A stretch of DNA of 64,000 nt from an uncultured Lachnospiraceae bacterium. GTDB taxonomy: Bacteria; Bacillota; Clostridia; Lachnospirales; Lachnospiraceae. The notes under the pieces were generated by a model that did not search any database, had not been told where the DNA came from, and was given only the letters and a program-made list of their open reading frames with translations. Location of the stretch: contig CAJTUZ010000020.1 in assembly GCA_910579735.1 (NCBI GenBank), positions 5,800-69,799 of the forward strand, given 5' to 3'. Numbering within the stretch: position 1 is the first letter of the stretch; each line of letters opens with the position of its first letter. The translations under genes were made by a program, and so were the position numbers. Positions 53,557 through 63,127 of the stretch are shown piece after piece.

Positions 53557-54920
53557 ATCTCAAACCACGCTCCCGCGAGGGGAGCGACTTATCAGGATTT
53601 TCTTGATTTTATTGGTTCTTTAATTTCAATCCACGCTCCCGCGAGGGGAGCGACGAATAAGACAAAAAAGTATGATTACCATAATCAATTTCAATCCACG
53701 CTCCCGCGAGGGGAGCGACAAAGGTAAAAAAAGTTTAAGATCGAGATATTGTATTTCAATCCACGCTCCCGCGAGGGGAGCGACTCGTCTTCGGTTTGTC
53801 TTTCTCGCTTTTCGTAAGATTTCAATCCACGCTCCCGCGAGGGGAGCGACTTCAAAACTTTTAATTAAGTCAATTCCCTTCAGCATTTCAATCCACGCTC
53901 CCGCGAGGGGAGCGACAAGCGATACAATAAAAGTACCGGTGTTGTTTATGGATTTCAATCCACGCTCCCGCGAGGGGAGCGACGCTGTATTAAGGCCTTT
54001 GCTTGAATGCGTGATTCTTATTTCAATCCACGCTCCCGCGAGGGGAGCGACGCCATTATATGATTGTTTTCCGCTACTTCACACCATTTCAATCCACGCT
54101 CCCGCGAGGGGAGCGACTCCTTCCTCCTCGCATTCAGCACAAATAATCTTTCAATTTCAATCCACGCTCCCGCGAGGGGAGCGACCAACCGTGCATTCGT
54201 CAACTTCCTTGTTTTGTAATATTTCAATCCACGCTCCCGCGAGGGGAGCGACCCTGTCCTTATCATGCCCCTTAACCCAAATAAACCATTTCAATCCACG
54301 CTCCCGCGAGGGGAGCGACAATAGCATTCCTAAAAGTTCGCTCATAAGCTGATTATTTCAATCCACGCTCCCGCGAGGGGAGCGACTTGATTGCCTTTAG
54401 GATTACGAACTCCACACTGATTTCAATCCACGCTCCCGCGAGGGGAGCGACATTTACACCTAACTACAAATTGCCCATGTACGACATTTCAATCCACGCT
54501 CCCGCGAGGGGAGCGACTCGTACTATGACTATGCCTAGCGGCTTTGTCAAATATTTCAATCCACGCTCCCGCGAGGGGAGCGACGGGATATTGAGGACGG
54601 TTCGGACAAAAATCATTATGATTTCAATCCACGCTCCCGCGAGGGGAGCGACGTGTCGCACAATTCATTTTTACAATTCAAACAACATTTCAATCCACGC
54701 TCCCGCGAGGGGAGCGACCTGGTCTCCGTGATTATCCATTGCTCTTTTTTCATGTGATTTCAATCCACGCTCCCGCGAGGGGAGCGACCATGGACGTACA
54801 GATTCATGGTAATGCCTATGTTAATTTCAATCCACGCTCCCGCGAGGGGAGCGACTCATTTCAGCAGTGTTCTTGACCGCCCGATTGAATTTCAATCCAC
54901 GCTCCCGCGAGGGGAGCGAC
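53557..54920 (-). CRISPR. Type I-C CRISPR array, 21 repeats and 20 spacers
   Basis: Repeats are 32 bp. On the plus strand they start ATTTCAATCC and end GGGGAGCGAC, with an internal palindrome (CGCTCCC/GGGAGCG) giving the stem. Repeat starts are 53557, 53623, 53688, 53753, 53819, 53885, 53952, 54020, 54086, 54154, 54221, 54288, 54355, 54420, 54486, 54553, 54621, 54687, 54757, 54824 and 54889. Spacers are 33-38 bp, mostly 34-35. All repeats match except the first, which differs at two bases in its first ten, marking the old, leader-distal end. Transcription is on the minus strand, from the leader at 54921, giving crRNA repeats ending ATTGAAAT. Confidence 0.98.
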
Positions 54921-55084
54921 AGCAAAAATAACCTAATTTAGATAAAAATAAATATTATTATTTATACACTACCAACAAATTACTGTGTTTTCTACAATAA
55001 ATATATATAAAATAAGTTAAATTTTGATACTTTTTCAGTGCGAACCTTTCTGGCATTTCATGTTAACTTCCCATTCGCACCAAA
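54921..55084 (-). promoter_or_regulatory. CRISPR leader
   Basis: 164 very AT-rich bases between cas2 and the first repeat. Inverted arms GTGCGAA (55038-55044) and TTCGCAC (55074-55080) form a conserved-looking stem at the cas2 side; I recall similar GTGCGAA...ATGAAAT...TTCGCAC elements in type I-C leaders. The array promoter should lie here. Confidence 0.8.
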
Positions 55085-55375
55085 TTATATTATTAAAGTG
55101 CCCTCGGCATCATAAGAAGTTTTACATCCAAAATGTTCTATTTTTGTCTGATAGTTTTTTCCCAGATAATAAAATCGCAAACTATCTTCATTCTCATCAA
55201 TCAGTGAGACCAGATGATCTTTTAGTCGCAACATCTGGGACGCATCCAAAACACATTCAAATACAGAATTCTGGACGCGTTGCCCATAATTTACACATTC
55301 CTTTGCAACCTTTCGAAGACGTGTCTTTCCTGATGCATTTTGAGTAGAAACATCATACGTGATCAAGACTAACAT
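55085..55375 (-). CDS. cas2: CRISPR-associated protein Cas2
   Basis: 96 residues, the usual size. Ferredoxin-like fold with MLVLITYDVST (Asp8), RLRKVAKECVNYGQRVQNSV and FECVLDASQM. Works with Cas1 to insert new spacers. AGTAGG lies 9 bases before the ATG, and the gene follows cas1 by 8 bases. Confidence 0.96.
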   Translation of the reverse strand: MLVLITYDVSTQNASGKTRLRKVAKECVNYGQRVQNSVFECVLDASQMLRLKDHLVSLIDENEDSLRFYYLGKNYQTKIEHFGCKTSYDAEGTLII

Positions 55376-55383
55376 TTATACAC

Positions 55384-56415
55384 CTACTTCCATAAAAATG
55401 GCGGATATTCATCAACATCCCCTCTAATCGTTCTGGCAAGCAGAAGCGCTTGAGCGTAAGGAACCAATCCCCATTCCATCTTTTCTTTTAAATATGGATG
55501 CGTTATGATTTCTTTTTTATGATTCTGCCATGCGTTAAAAAATATTTTTCTACCATCAGTATTTAAAAAAACTGCATTATCCTTCTGCTTTTCAAAGTGA
55601 ACTGCCTGAATTGCTTTTGTATTTATCAATGTTAAAATAAAGCGATCAGCTAAAATCGGTCTTAATTCTTCCATCAGATCAAGCGCCAAGGATGCTCTTC
55701 CTGGCCGGTCTCCATGCATAAAACCTACATACGGATCCAATCCTACACTTGATAGTGCATTTGCACAATCTCCTGCAAGCACAGTATAAGCAAATGACAA
55801 CACTGCATTTATATTATCCAACGGAGGCCGGCGGCTCCTTATTGTAAATTCAAAGTCATTTTTCTGATTCAATATCATATGATTAAATACAGAAAAGTAC
55901 TGTTCGGCGGCCTTTTCCTCTATTCCTCGAAGTTCATCCAACGCAATCGCAGTATCTATCTTAGGAAGTGTATCATATAAAATATTAGATACTTTTTTGA
56001 GATTTTCAGTATCTACGCGATATGAATGATCACGCAGGGTTCGCTCTATACTCCATCTACTGTTGAAAATTTTTCCAACGATCATATTTTTAGCATATGC
56101 AATGCTTTTATGATCATCATCTGATATACGATATTGTGCTTTCCTAAGTAGAACATTCCCATACTCTTTACCAATTGCCCTGGCCAAAAAGACTCCCCTT
56201 GGAGAAAAAAAGCTCATTCCAATGTTCCGCTCTGCGCAGGCCCCCATAAGCGCAGGACTTGCTCCTTTATATGTAAAGCATATAACGTTCTCTAATGTAT
56301 GAAGCGGGAATCTTCCAAGTATTTTTTCTCCATCCTGTATTACAATATTCTCACCATCAAGCGTTAAATAGCAGCTGTCCGTCATAACATATAAAGTATT
56401 TAATAGTTTCCGCAC
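55384..56415 (-). CDS. cas1: CRISPR-associated integrase Cas1 (I-C type)
   Basis: 343 residues. Starts MRKLLNTLYVMTDSCYLTLD if the GTG at 56415 is used; GGGAGG sits 5 bases before it and the family normally starts here. Core residues appear in the EEKAAEQYFSVFNHMI segment, VLSFAYTVLAGDCANALSSV and GFMHGDRPGRASLALDLMEE (His and Asp). Forms the spacer-insertion complex with Cas2 and Cas4. Confidence 0.96.
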   Translation of the reverse strand: MRKLLNTLYVMTDSCYLTLDGENIVIQDGEKILGRFPLHTLENVICFTYKGASPALMGACAERNIGMSFFSPRGVFLARAIGKEYGNVLLRKAQYRISDDDHKSIAYAKNMIVGKIFNSRWSIERTLRDHSYRVDTENLKKVSNILYDTLPKIDTAIALDELRGIEEKAAEQYFSVFNHMILNQKNDFEFTIRSRRPPLDNINAVLSFAYTVLAGDCANALSSVGLDPYVGFMHGDRPGRASLALDLMEELRPILADRFILTLINTKAIQAVHFEKQKDNAVFLNTDGRKIFFNAWQNHKKEIITHPYLKEKMEWGLVPYAQALLLARTIRGDVDEYPPFLWK

Positions 56416-56456
56416 ATCAACCTCCCAAAACAATTTATCTTAATTACATTTGTGCT

Positions 56457-57116
56457 TTAATCATTTGTCTTAATATTTTGTTCAATGTACTTTCTGACTT
56501 TTATTGCTTTTTGCAATTTAGGAATACACAAATTTTCCAGTGAACAGGCTTTGCATTTTTTATCAGGCTTTACATTGGGTGTATACCCTCTCTGAAACAA
56601 ATCATGCATTTCCTTAGCTGATCTTTTTACTTCTTTTCGCAGATCATCAGTAAGTTCTACGCAACTACGACGCCTGTTTTCACCATAATATAAATATCCA
56701 TACGGTATATCTATCTGAAACATTCCTTCCAAACAAATTGCCTGTGCACAAAGCTGTAATTCATCCGCATTGTTTTCTTTGGGTACTCCGTGCTTATATT
56801 CAACCGGAATGGGACTCCATTTTCCATCATATCCAAACAACTCTATACCGTTTTCATTTTGGTGAAATTCAACAATATCACACTGTCCGCTTAAACCAAG
56901 TTCACGTGAAGAAATACGTAACCCTCTGATGATCAGCAGGCCTCCTCTCTTTTCAACTGCACCTGCATCATGGGCTTTCTTATGCATCAACTCACCGGCA
57001 GTCGTTCTAAAATTTTCAGCCCACTGCTGTTCAATATGTATCATTGCCCACTGTCTTCTGCAAAATGCAAAGTGTTGAATCCCGGAAAGCATCAGATAAT
57101 CGTCCTCTGAATACAT
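56457..57116 (-). CDS. cas4: CRISPR-associated exonuclease Cas4
   Basis: 219 residues. RecB-like nuclease with an iron-sulfur cluster: Cys19 near the start (GIQHFAFCRR) and CKACSLENLC near the end. Nuclease residues are in SGQCDIVEF and IPVEYKHG, with QLCAQAICLE following. Trims prespacers and selects those with the right PAM. Starts 2 bases after the cas7c stop. Confidence 0.95.
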   Translation of the reverse strand: MYSEDDYLMLSGIQHFAFCRRQWAMIHIEQQWAENFRTTAGELMHKKAHDAGAVEKRGGLLIIRGLRISSRELGLSGQCDIVEFHQNENGIELFGYDGKWSPIPVEYKHGVPKENNADELQLCAQAICLEGMFQIDIPYGYLYYGENRRRSCVELTDDLRKEVKRSAKEMHDLFQRGYTPNVKPDKKCKACSLENLCIPKLQKAIKVRKYIEQNIKTND

Positions 57117-57118
57117 AT

Positions 57119-57964
57119 CTAAATACCTTCTATTTCCTCGAGTTTTAAGTCCGGCAAAGAATCAATTTTTATTTCATAGTCTTCAAACTCTTTTGGATCA
57201 TCCATTTTAGGCATGATTTTTATAAGTTTATGAACCTTGGCTGAAGAATATTGTCCCATAGGACAATTATGCTGCCACCAATATACCTTACATACTTCCA
57301 TACTGCCGTCCGGTCTGGCAGATGAACTGTCATTTACGAATAACGTACGTAAGGCCTCTTTTATTTTCTGAGCATCTTCATCACTGAAACCCGTCTTTTC
57401 AGCAAGCTGGTGATTAATACTACCCTTTATAACATATAAAGCTGAATATATTTTATGCTTCATGCCCATCGTATCGGAAGACTTTTTATCCTTTGTCTCA
57501 CTATTAACACTTTTGGTAATCTGCATGCTGTCAATGGAAACTGGCAATACGCTGAATGCTGAATGGACCGATACCGGCCCCCTTACCCCTACTGATACGC
57601 TGTCATCTTTGAATGCAAATACCTGTCCGAAACTGCGAACATCTATCCATGTTTCACATGCTGCTTTTGCATAGGTATCTTTATCTTTGTCTTTTAACGC
57701 TTTCTGCATATCTATATTGCTCTTTGCCCGATCTGCAAGACTTTTACAGCCATCATCCGACCGTTCATCGCTCTGCACGAAAATATTTTCCCCCATATCC
57801 TGCAATCTGTTCCGGATTTTTCGCTTAATACACACATCCGATATTTCACCAAATCCATCATATGTCTCGCGTGGTCTGTTTCCATTCAGCGGATCACCAT
57901 TTGGATTAGCATTTTTTACCATTACCAGAACTTCAAAATCAATTTTGTTTGTAAATTTACTCAT
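57119..57964 (-). CDS. cas7c: CRISPR-associated protein Cas7c (Csd2)
   Basis: 281 residues. Backbone subunit that coats the crRNA. Family strings: VMVKNANPNGDPLNGNRPRE, CIKRKIRNRL, DVRSFGQVFAF, GVRGPVSVHSAFSVLPVSI and MGMKHKIYSALYVIKGSINH. AAAGGAG precedes the ATG. It is separated from cas8c by 11 bases. Confidence 0.96.
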   Translation of the reverse strand: MSKFTNKIDFEVLVMVKNANPNGDPLNGNRPRETYDGFGEISDVCIKRKIRNRLQDMGENIFVQSDERSDDGCKSLADRAKSNIDMQKALKDKDKDTYAKAACETWIDVRSFGQVFAFKDDSVSVGVRGPVSVHSAFSVLPVSIDSMQITKSVNSETKDKKSSDTMGMKHKIYSALYVIKGSINHQLAEKTGFSDEDAQKIKEALRTLFVNDSSSARPDGSMEVCKVYWWQHNCPMGQYSSAKVHKLIKIMPKMDDPKEFEDYEIKIDSLPDLKLEEIEGI

Positions 57965-57975
57965 ACTCTTCTCCT

Positions 57976-58368
57976 TTACTGTTCTTTTTTCTGAAACGCT
58001 TTTTTCATATATTCCAACTGCTGATAATACCCCGGTAAATACATTTCTGATAACGCAATATTGTCAAATCCATTCTCAGACAGATGTGTCATAATTTCCC
58101 CGGTCCAAACTTCAAATTTTTTCAATTCAAAATCTTTCAGCTTTTTCTCATAAGGAATCAAGTTCTGCTTTATTGTCCGGAATGTCTTGGCCGGTCTGCT
58201 GCTGTATGCATTCCAGTAACGCTTCGCATTTGTGGTACGCCGGTCCTTTACTTTACCGTTTTCATCATATTCAAACATTGCTCGCTGTTCCATATAATCG
58301 CAGACTGCCAGCAATCTTCCAAACAAAACATTTCGATCATTCAGCTTATCCTCCAGGAAATTATCCAT
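57976..58368 (-). CDS. cas11c: Probable Cas11c small subunit from internal start in cas8c
   Basis: Same frame as cas8c. An ATG at 58368 is preceded by GGAAGGGAG ending 7 bases before it, a better ribosome site than that of some cas genes here. The product (MDNFLEDKLNDRNVLFGRLL... to the cas8c stop) is 130 residues, helical and basic, as known for Cas11c of type I-C, which is made this way and completes the Cascade belly. Inferred from the ribosome site, length and family precedent. Confidence 0.72.
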   Translation of the reverse strand: MDNFLEDKLNDRNVLFGRLLAVCDYMEQRAMFEYDENGKVKDRRTTNAKRYWNAYSSRPAKTFRTIKQNLIPYEKKLKDFELKKFEVWTGEIMTHLSENGFDNIALSEMYLPGYYQQLEYMKKAFQKKEQ

Positions 58369-59898
58369 TGTTATGCTCCCTTCCTCGTAATTAAATCGTA
58401 TCATTGCACATACAACACATAAAACTTCGTTATACCATACAAACTCGCTCATCGTTTGTGGCATAGATGCACGCCTCGCCGCAGAACGGATAACATCATC
58501 CGGAATCTTTGTTCCCTTTTGTGTTATACACGGAAGTAATCTTTTTATCGTAGACCGTATTACCTTGCTGTCCGCTTCTAGCCATTCTGACCTTTGTACA
58601 CCGAAGGCGGCAAGTGCCAAATCTCTTGGCGAAGGCGTACATTCACAAGTAACCCTGCCTCTATTTTCTTCTGCTTTCCCTACTTTTATATTCCGGCTCC
58701 ATTTACAATGCTGCTGCCAGTTTAATATCGCGTCTATGTATTGTTTTCCACCCATTTCGTCATAATACACGATGGAAAGCCGGCCTGTCGTTGCCGCATC
58801 AAGTGCGATAATCGCCACTTTATCATTCACATCGATCTTTCCCGCATAACCATTCACCGCATTATTAAACTGTTGCGCAAAATATTTTCCGGTATCATGT
58901 TTATTTGCACCCGAAGTTTCAGGCATGTTAATATTGTCAAAATCAAAATCGAAGTTGTCGATATCTCTATACGCATTAACCGAATCTTTCATCATATCGG
59001 GTACCTGCACGTCCCGGTTTACCATCCAACAGACAATCGCAGACTCATCACGTGTATATCCCTGCTTCTGAATAAGCCACCGCAATGCATTATGCGCTTT
59101 CTGAGAGGTATCATATCCAATGGAAACTGCCTGTTCTTTTGCAGTAAATCTTCCACGATAAGTAAATCCAGATTCATCATTCCCTGAAATCAGTTTTGCC
59201 TTGTCTCCACTGTTTCGTATTTTAGAAGGATGTTTGTCAGAACATGCTTCAATTCTCCCTGAAACATAGCATAACTTACTCTCACTGAATTTTTGTCTAT
59301 AATACGCACCATAGTTCTTATATAACTCCTGATTTTTCCACACTTCCTGCGGTCTGTCATTTCCACGGACAATAAACCTTACATTCACACCTGTCTGCCC
59401 CAGTCCCTGTATTTTAGTACGGTCTGTCAACTTTCCTGTTTCATCTAATTCTAATATTTTATTTGCCGCCAGGTCATATATAAGGGACCGTTTTATAAGA
59501 TATTTATATACGGCCAACACCATGGGATGCGTATTTTCTGATTCTGCCCAGTCCCGTAATTGCTCTATATAAGCTTCAAAAAAACTTTCTTTATTATCTC
59601 CGGTGTATGCCGTATAATCGCCTGCTATATAGCAGAGTTTATCACATAACGGATGAGGCGCTATCCCGCTGCTTCTGGCGGCTGAATCTTCTGTAACGGG
59701 AATGATCGTAACCACGTCCTTGCCCTTCTCTAATGTCTTTGCCCCCTGAAAATTGCCAACCTGATCAATTGTCACTTCAATCTGTGCGTTAAATGTGGAA
59801 TGTGAGATCGGCAGCAATACTGCCTGTCCGTTTTTATTAATTCCCGCCAAATCGGAATAGACATCATATGTATCAGCCAAAGTCTTTAACCATGCCAA
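57976..59898 (-). CDS. cas8c: CRISPR-associated protein Cas8c (Csd1), large subunit
   Basis: About 640 residues. Recognises the PAM and bridges Cascade to Cas3. Family features: AWLKTLADTYDVYSDLAG at the start, NVRFIVRGNDRPQEVWKNQE, SIGYDTSQKAHNALRWLIQK, IIALDAATTGRLSIVYYDEM and SPRDLALAAFGVQRSEW. A TTG start at 59898 is preferred: AAGGAGG lies 8 bases before and family N-termini align there. It overlaps the cas5c 3' end by 26 bases. An internal start at 58368 probably makes Cas11c. Confidence 0.94.
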   Translation of the reverse strand: MAWLKTLADTYDVYSDLAGINKNGQAVLLPISHSTFNAQIEVTIDQVGNFQGAKTLEKGKDVVTIIPVTEDSAARSSGIAPHPLCDKLCYIAGDYTAYTGDNKESFFEAYIEQLRDWAESENTHPMVLAVYKYLIKRSLIYDLAANKILELDETGKLTDRTKIQGLGQTGVNVRFIVRGNDRPQEVWKNQELYKNYGAYYRQKFSESKLCYVSGRIEACSDKHPSKIRNSGDKAKLISGNDESGFTYRGRFTAKEQAVSIGYDTSQKAHNALRWLIQKQGYTRDESAIVCWMVNRDVQVPDMMKDSVNAYRDIDNFDFDFDNINMPETSGANKHDTGKYFAQQFNNAVNGYAGKIDVNDKVAIIALDAATTGRLSIVYYDEMGGKQYIDAILNWQQHCKWSRNIKVGKAEENRGRVTCECTPSPRDLALAAFGVQRSEWLEADSKVIRSTIKRLLPCITQKGTKIPDDVIRSAARRASMPQTMSEFVWYNEVLCVVCAMIRFNYEEGSITMDNFLEDKLNDRNVLFGRLLAVCDYMEQRAMFEYDENGKVKDRRTTNAKRYWNAYSSRPAKTFRTIKQNLIPYEKKLKDFELKKFEVWTGEIMTHLSENGFDNIALSEMYLPGYYQQLEYMKKAFQKKEQ

Positions 59899-60619
59899 AC
59901 ATGTCACCTCCTTCAAATTCTGCCAACCCCTTGAAACTCTCCTCCGGGACGAAAGATTTCTGTTTTGCCTGCCGTAGAATATGCCTTATTTCACATTCTT
60001 CCGGACGGGGAAAACGTATAACGCCATCTATCATCTGTGCATTCCAAAGTCTCACTGTCATTTTCCCCTTTTCTGTTTCTCTAATTGCTTCATCAGGATA
60101 CGTTATCCCATGCACCATAATCCCAAATGACAGGTTCGTTTTATCATAGATACTTTCCCCTTCATCAAAAGAACAGGGCTCTACGTATCCCTGACACTCG
60201 CGCGCACCTAAGAAAATATCTCTTCTTCCGCCTCTTGTGATCATTCTTTTTGCAATATCGTAGTGTTTATTCTCATTCCGGTCATGTATCAGGTCATTTC
60301 TGTTTTCATTCCATTCAAAATGAGCTTTTACACGGTATTCTACATTGCGAAGATAAGTATAATATGACAGATCATTTCCTCCACTGTATTTGACCGGCCT
60401 GATCCCTTTTGACTCCGTTTGTATCGGATTCATGATACGACACTCATCAATAATCCACGTAATCGTGGGTTTCCAATAAATAGACTCCGTTATTCCCTTT
60501 AATGCCTGATAAGTAGGTATTTGGTAACTGCATTTTTCACCACCCGTTTTTGACAACGGATCTGTAAACAAAGCATATCTCCCAAATACACTGTATTCGA
60601 TTTTATTCAGTTTATCCAT
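59873..60619 (-). CDS. cas5c: Cas5c, crRNA-processing endoribonuclease
   Basis: 248 residues. In type I-C, which lacks Cas6, Cas5c cuts the pre-crRNA and stays at the 5' handle. Tyr48 (ITESIYWKP) and Lys118-His119 (RNENKHYDIAK) match, with a two-residue shift, the Tyr46/Lys116/His117 triad reported for the Bacillus halodurans enzyme. The Gly-rich C-terminal loop (ARECQGYVEPCSF) is also present. AAAGGATGG precedes the ATG. Confidence 0.95.
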   Translation of the reverse strand: MDKLNKIEYSVFGRYALFTDPLSKTGGEKCSYQIPTYQALKGITESIYWKPTITWIIDECRIMNPIQTESKGIRPVKYSGGNDLSYYTYLRNVEYRVKAHFEWNENRNDLIHDRNENKHYDIAKRMITRGGRRDIFLGARECQGYVEPCSFDEGESIYDKTNLSFGIMVHGITYPDEAIRETEKGKMTVRLWNAQMIDGVIRFPRPEECEIRHILRQAKQKSFVPEESFKGLAEFEGGDMFGMVKDFG

Positions 60620-60676
60620 GTTTCACCATCCTTTCGTACTTTTCCGATTTCATCGTATGATACAATTGTATATCTG

Positions 60677-63106
60677 CTAAAATATGAGTGTTTCCCATTC
60701 TGGTGTAATTCCATATTCCTGATGATAGGACCCGGGAGCCGACACCATATATAACTCCGGTATTTTGTCGCTTACAGGCTGTATCAGGCCGACAAATTTT
60801 TTCAGTTGACTGCCTCTAATATTCACTGTATATCGCTGAGCCATCTGTATATATTTTTTTATCTCCCTCATATCAGATGACTCCTGTATCGAATTTATAA
60901 TCTCAATTCCCTTCTTATACGGTACGATTATACCAAATGAATCGTCATCTATGACTCTGTATGCCTGACCTGCTGTTTTATATGCCTGAATCATAAAAAT
61001 GTCCTTTTCTTTGGTGCCAAATCCTCTTGACAAAAGTTCTATCATATTTGTATCCAATTTTTCTATCGGAAAATTCATTTTATCAGACGCGCTGCTATAT
61101 CTCTCTTCATAATATTTATCCATCCACCCCGGCATTAAAAGGCTGTCCGTTTGTGCACCGCTATTATATTGATATATCACATTTTCCGTCACCCTCGTAC
61201 TTTGTTGCAAGTCTTCTATACTTCCTGTGTTTTCGCCTTCGAGAGTTATCAAATATACGTTTCCATATTCCATTTCGCCATTTCGATTGCATCGCCCTGC
61301 GGTCTGCGCCAAACTATCCAGGCCTGTCATGGAGCGATATACACATTCAAAGGAAATGTCTACGCCTGCCTCAATTAAATTAGTACTGACAACTACTATC
61401 GCTTCTTGTTTCTTTTTAAGCGTATTTTTTATTACTTTAATTTTATCGCTTCTATGTTCCGCGCATAAATTCGTTGTAAGATATTCTGCATTAATATTCA
61501 AAAGTTTTAATTTATCATATAACCCTCTCACTGCCGATTTCGTATTGAGGACCACCAGAATTGACTTATATTCTGTCGTCTGTTCTGCAAGCCTATTGCC
61601 AAGACTTTCAAACGAATATTTTTCACCTGTCACAGGTGTATGAATCTTTACCCGCTCAAACTTATAAAACCAACTGGCAGTATTTTCTATCATAAACTTA
61701 GGATCGCTATAACAAATGGGACATTCAGCCGCTTCCAGAGTCGGCTGTGTTGCCGTACACAGGATTATATTTGTATTACACACTGCATTTAAGAAATTGA
61801 TCATGTAATTAAATGTGTGTACACATTTTAACGGCATTGACTGCACTTCATCAATAACTACAACGGAATTGATAAGTCTGTGCATCCGCCGTATCGATTC
61901 ACTCTTATCTGAAAAAAGCGTATTCATAAATTGAACAAATGTTGTGCAAATAAAAGGTTCTTCCCAATTTATATCATACCTTGAAATCCTGTTCGTTCGA
62001 TAATCTTCGTTCTCTGCCTCCTCATTTCTGATCATGGAAGAATGATGTTCTAATATCCATTCATCATTACCGATCGCATCGCGAAACACCTGTGCATTTT
62101 GCTCCGTTATACTAATATATGGCGATACGTAAATAATACGCTCCGTCTCTGGATGTGTTTTACAAAATTCCAAAGCATACGCCAGACTGCTGAGAGTCTT
62201 TCCTCCTCCGGTGGGAATTGGCAAACAATATATCCCTGCAGGATATTTTGCAAACTCCCTGCATTCTTTTTGTAAAAAATTTCTTGCATCGAATACTACC
62301 TTTTCGGTATCAGTTAATCTGGAATAATGAACCGACTGTTGCTTTTTCTGCATATATATTCCAAAATTTTTTTCGGCCTTTTGAAAAATCTCTTTTGTAT
62401 AAAATGAAGCTTGTTTAGACAATGTATCTATACCATTCATAAAATCCGCAGTGGCTTCCCAATCCGAATCAATCAAAATCGATACGATCAAACGCTGTAA
62501 AGATGCAAGTAAAAAGAATTTACAATCAAATAGCATTTCTCTTGCATTTTCAGTATATTTTAATAAGTGTAAAGATTTGATTCTTGTAAACGGTTCTTTT
62601 ATCTTATCCCATACAAGGTTAAACTCATTTTCTGCTTTTTTAAAAAGATAATCGATTTCGTATTCGTTCACATAATCACGTTCTGCATTCCTGCACGCCT
62701 CATCATAATCTTCAATTTCTTTCATCTTTTTTGAAAATATATCCGTATGTTCGATATTGACACAGTCAAAAAGGCCATGATGTGCCGCAACCGCGTAAGA
62801 GATCATTTCAACCATATATTTTATATAATCAGAGCGTTCATGATATCTGCTAAAAAAATACCTTGCACCCGTCGATGCATGTGCCACGGTTCCCCGTAAT
62901 TTTCGTTTTATATTTTCATCGGCATGTATATAGTCATCAAACTTTTTCTTGTTTTTACCCATATCATGAAAAATACCGCATAACGACATGAGACTGGAGA
63001 GTCCACATCTCCCGCCTTTGTTACTACATAAAAATACAGTCTTTTTTGTATGTTCCGCTACAGATTCTTCTCTATGTAATCCATCCTCAGAAATGTGCGC
63101 AATCAA
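60677..63106 (-). CDS. cas3: CRISPR-associated helicase-nuclease Cas3
   Basis: About 809 residues. The N-terminal HD nuclease domain has SVAEHTKKT, GIFHDMGKNKKKF and VAHASTGARYFF, with YAVAAHHGLFD. The helicase has Walker A LPIPTGGGKT (about 298-304), VVIDEVQSMPL (about 419), TATQPTLEA, and STNLIEAGVDISF with QTAGRCNRNGE. All catalytic motifs are intact. A TTG start at 63106 gives MIAHISEDG, the usual I-C beginning; an ATG at 63127 is the alternative. First gene of the cas operon. Confidence 0.95.
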   Translation of the reverse strand: MIAHISEDGLHREESVAEHTKKTVFLCSNKGGRCGLSSLMSLCGIFHDMGKNKKKFDDYIHADENIKRKLRGTVAHASTGARYFFSRYHERSDYIKYMVEMISYAVAAHHGLFDCVNIEHTDIFSKKMKEIEDYDEACRNAERDYVNEYEIDYLFKKAENEFNLVWDKIKEPFTRIKSLHLLKYTENAREMLFDCKFFLLASLQRLIVSILIDSDWEATADFMNGIDTLSKQASFYTKEIFQKAEKNFGIYMQKKQQSVHYSRLTDTEKVVFDARNFLQKECREFAKYPAGIYCLPIPTGGGKTLSSLAYALEFCKTHPETERIIYVSPYISITEQNAQVFRDAIGNDEWILEHHSSMIRNEEAENEDYRTNRISRYDINWEEPFICTTFVQFMNTLFSDKSESIRRMHRLINSVVVIDEVQSMPLKCVHTFNYMINFLNAVCNTNIILCTATQPTLEAAECPICYSDPKFMIENTASWFYKFERVKIHTPVTGEKYSFESLGNRLAEQTTEYKSILVVLNTKSAVRGLYDKLKLLNINAEYLTTNLCAEHRSDKIKVIKNTLKKKQEAIVVVSTNLIEAGVDISFECVYRSMTGLDSLAQTAGRCNRNGEMEYGNVYLITLEGENTGSIEDLQQSTRVTENVIYQYNSGAQTDSLLMPGWMDKYYEERYSSASDKMNFPIEKLDTNMIELLSRGFGTKEKDIFMIQAYKTAGQAYRVIDDDSFGIIVPYKKGIEIINSIQESSDMREIKKYIQMAQRYTVNIRGSQLKKFVGLIQPVSDKIPELYMVSAPGSYHQEYGITPEWETLIF

Positions 63107-63127
63107 AAAACCACCTTCTCCTGTCAT

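Noticed and set aside
53672..54352. Open frames of 100-226 codons through the CRISPR array
   Set aside because: They are made of repeat translations (HAPARGAT, APLAGAWIE or RSREGSD) alternating with spacers and have no ribosome sites.
53557..54920. Spacers matching genes in this window (self-targeting)
   Set aside because: No such match was noticed on reading, but no exhaustive alignment was possible, so this remains untested beyond inspection.
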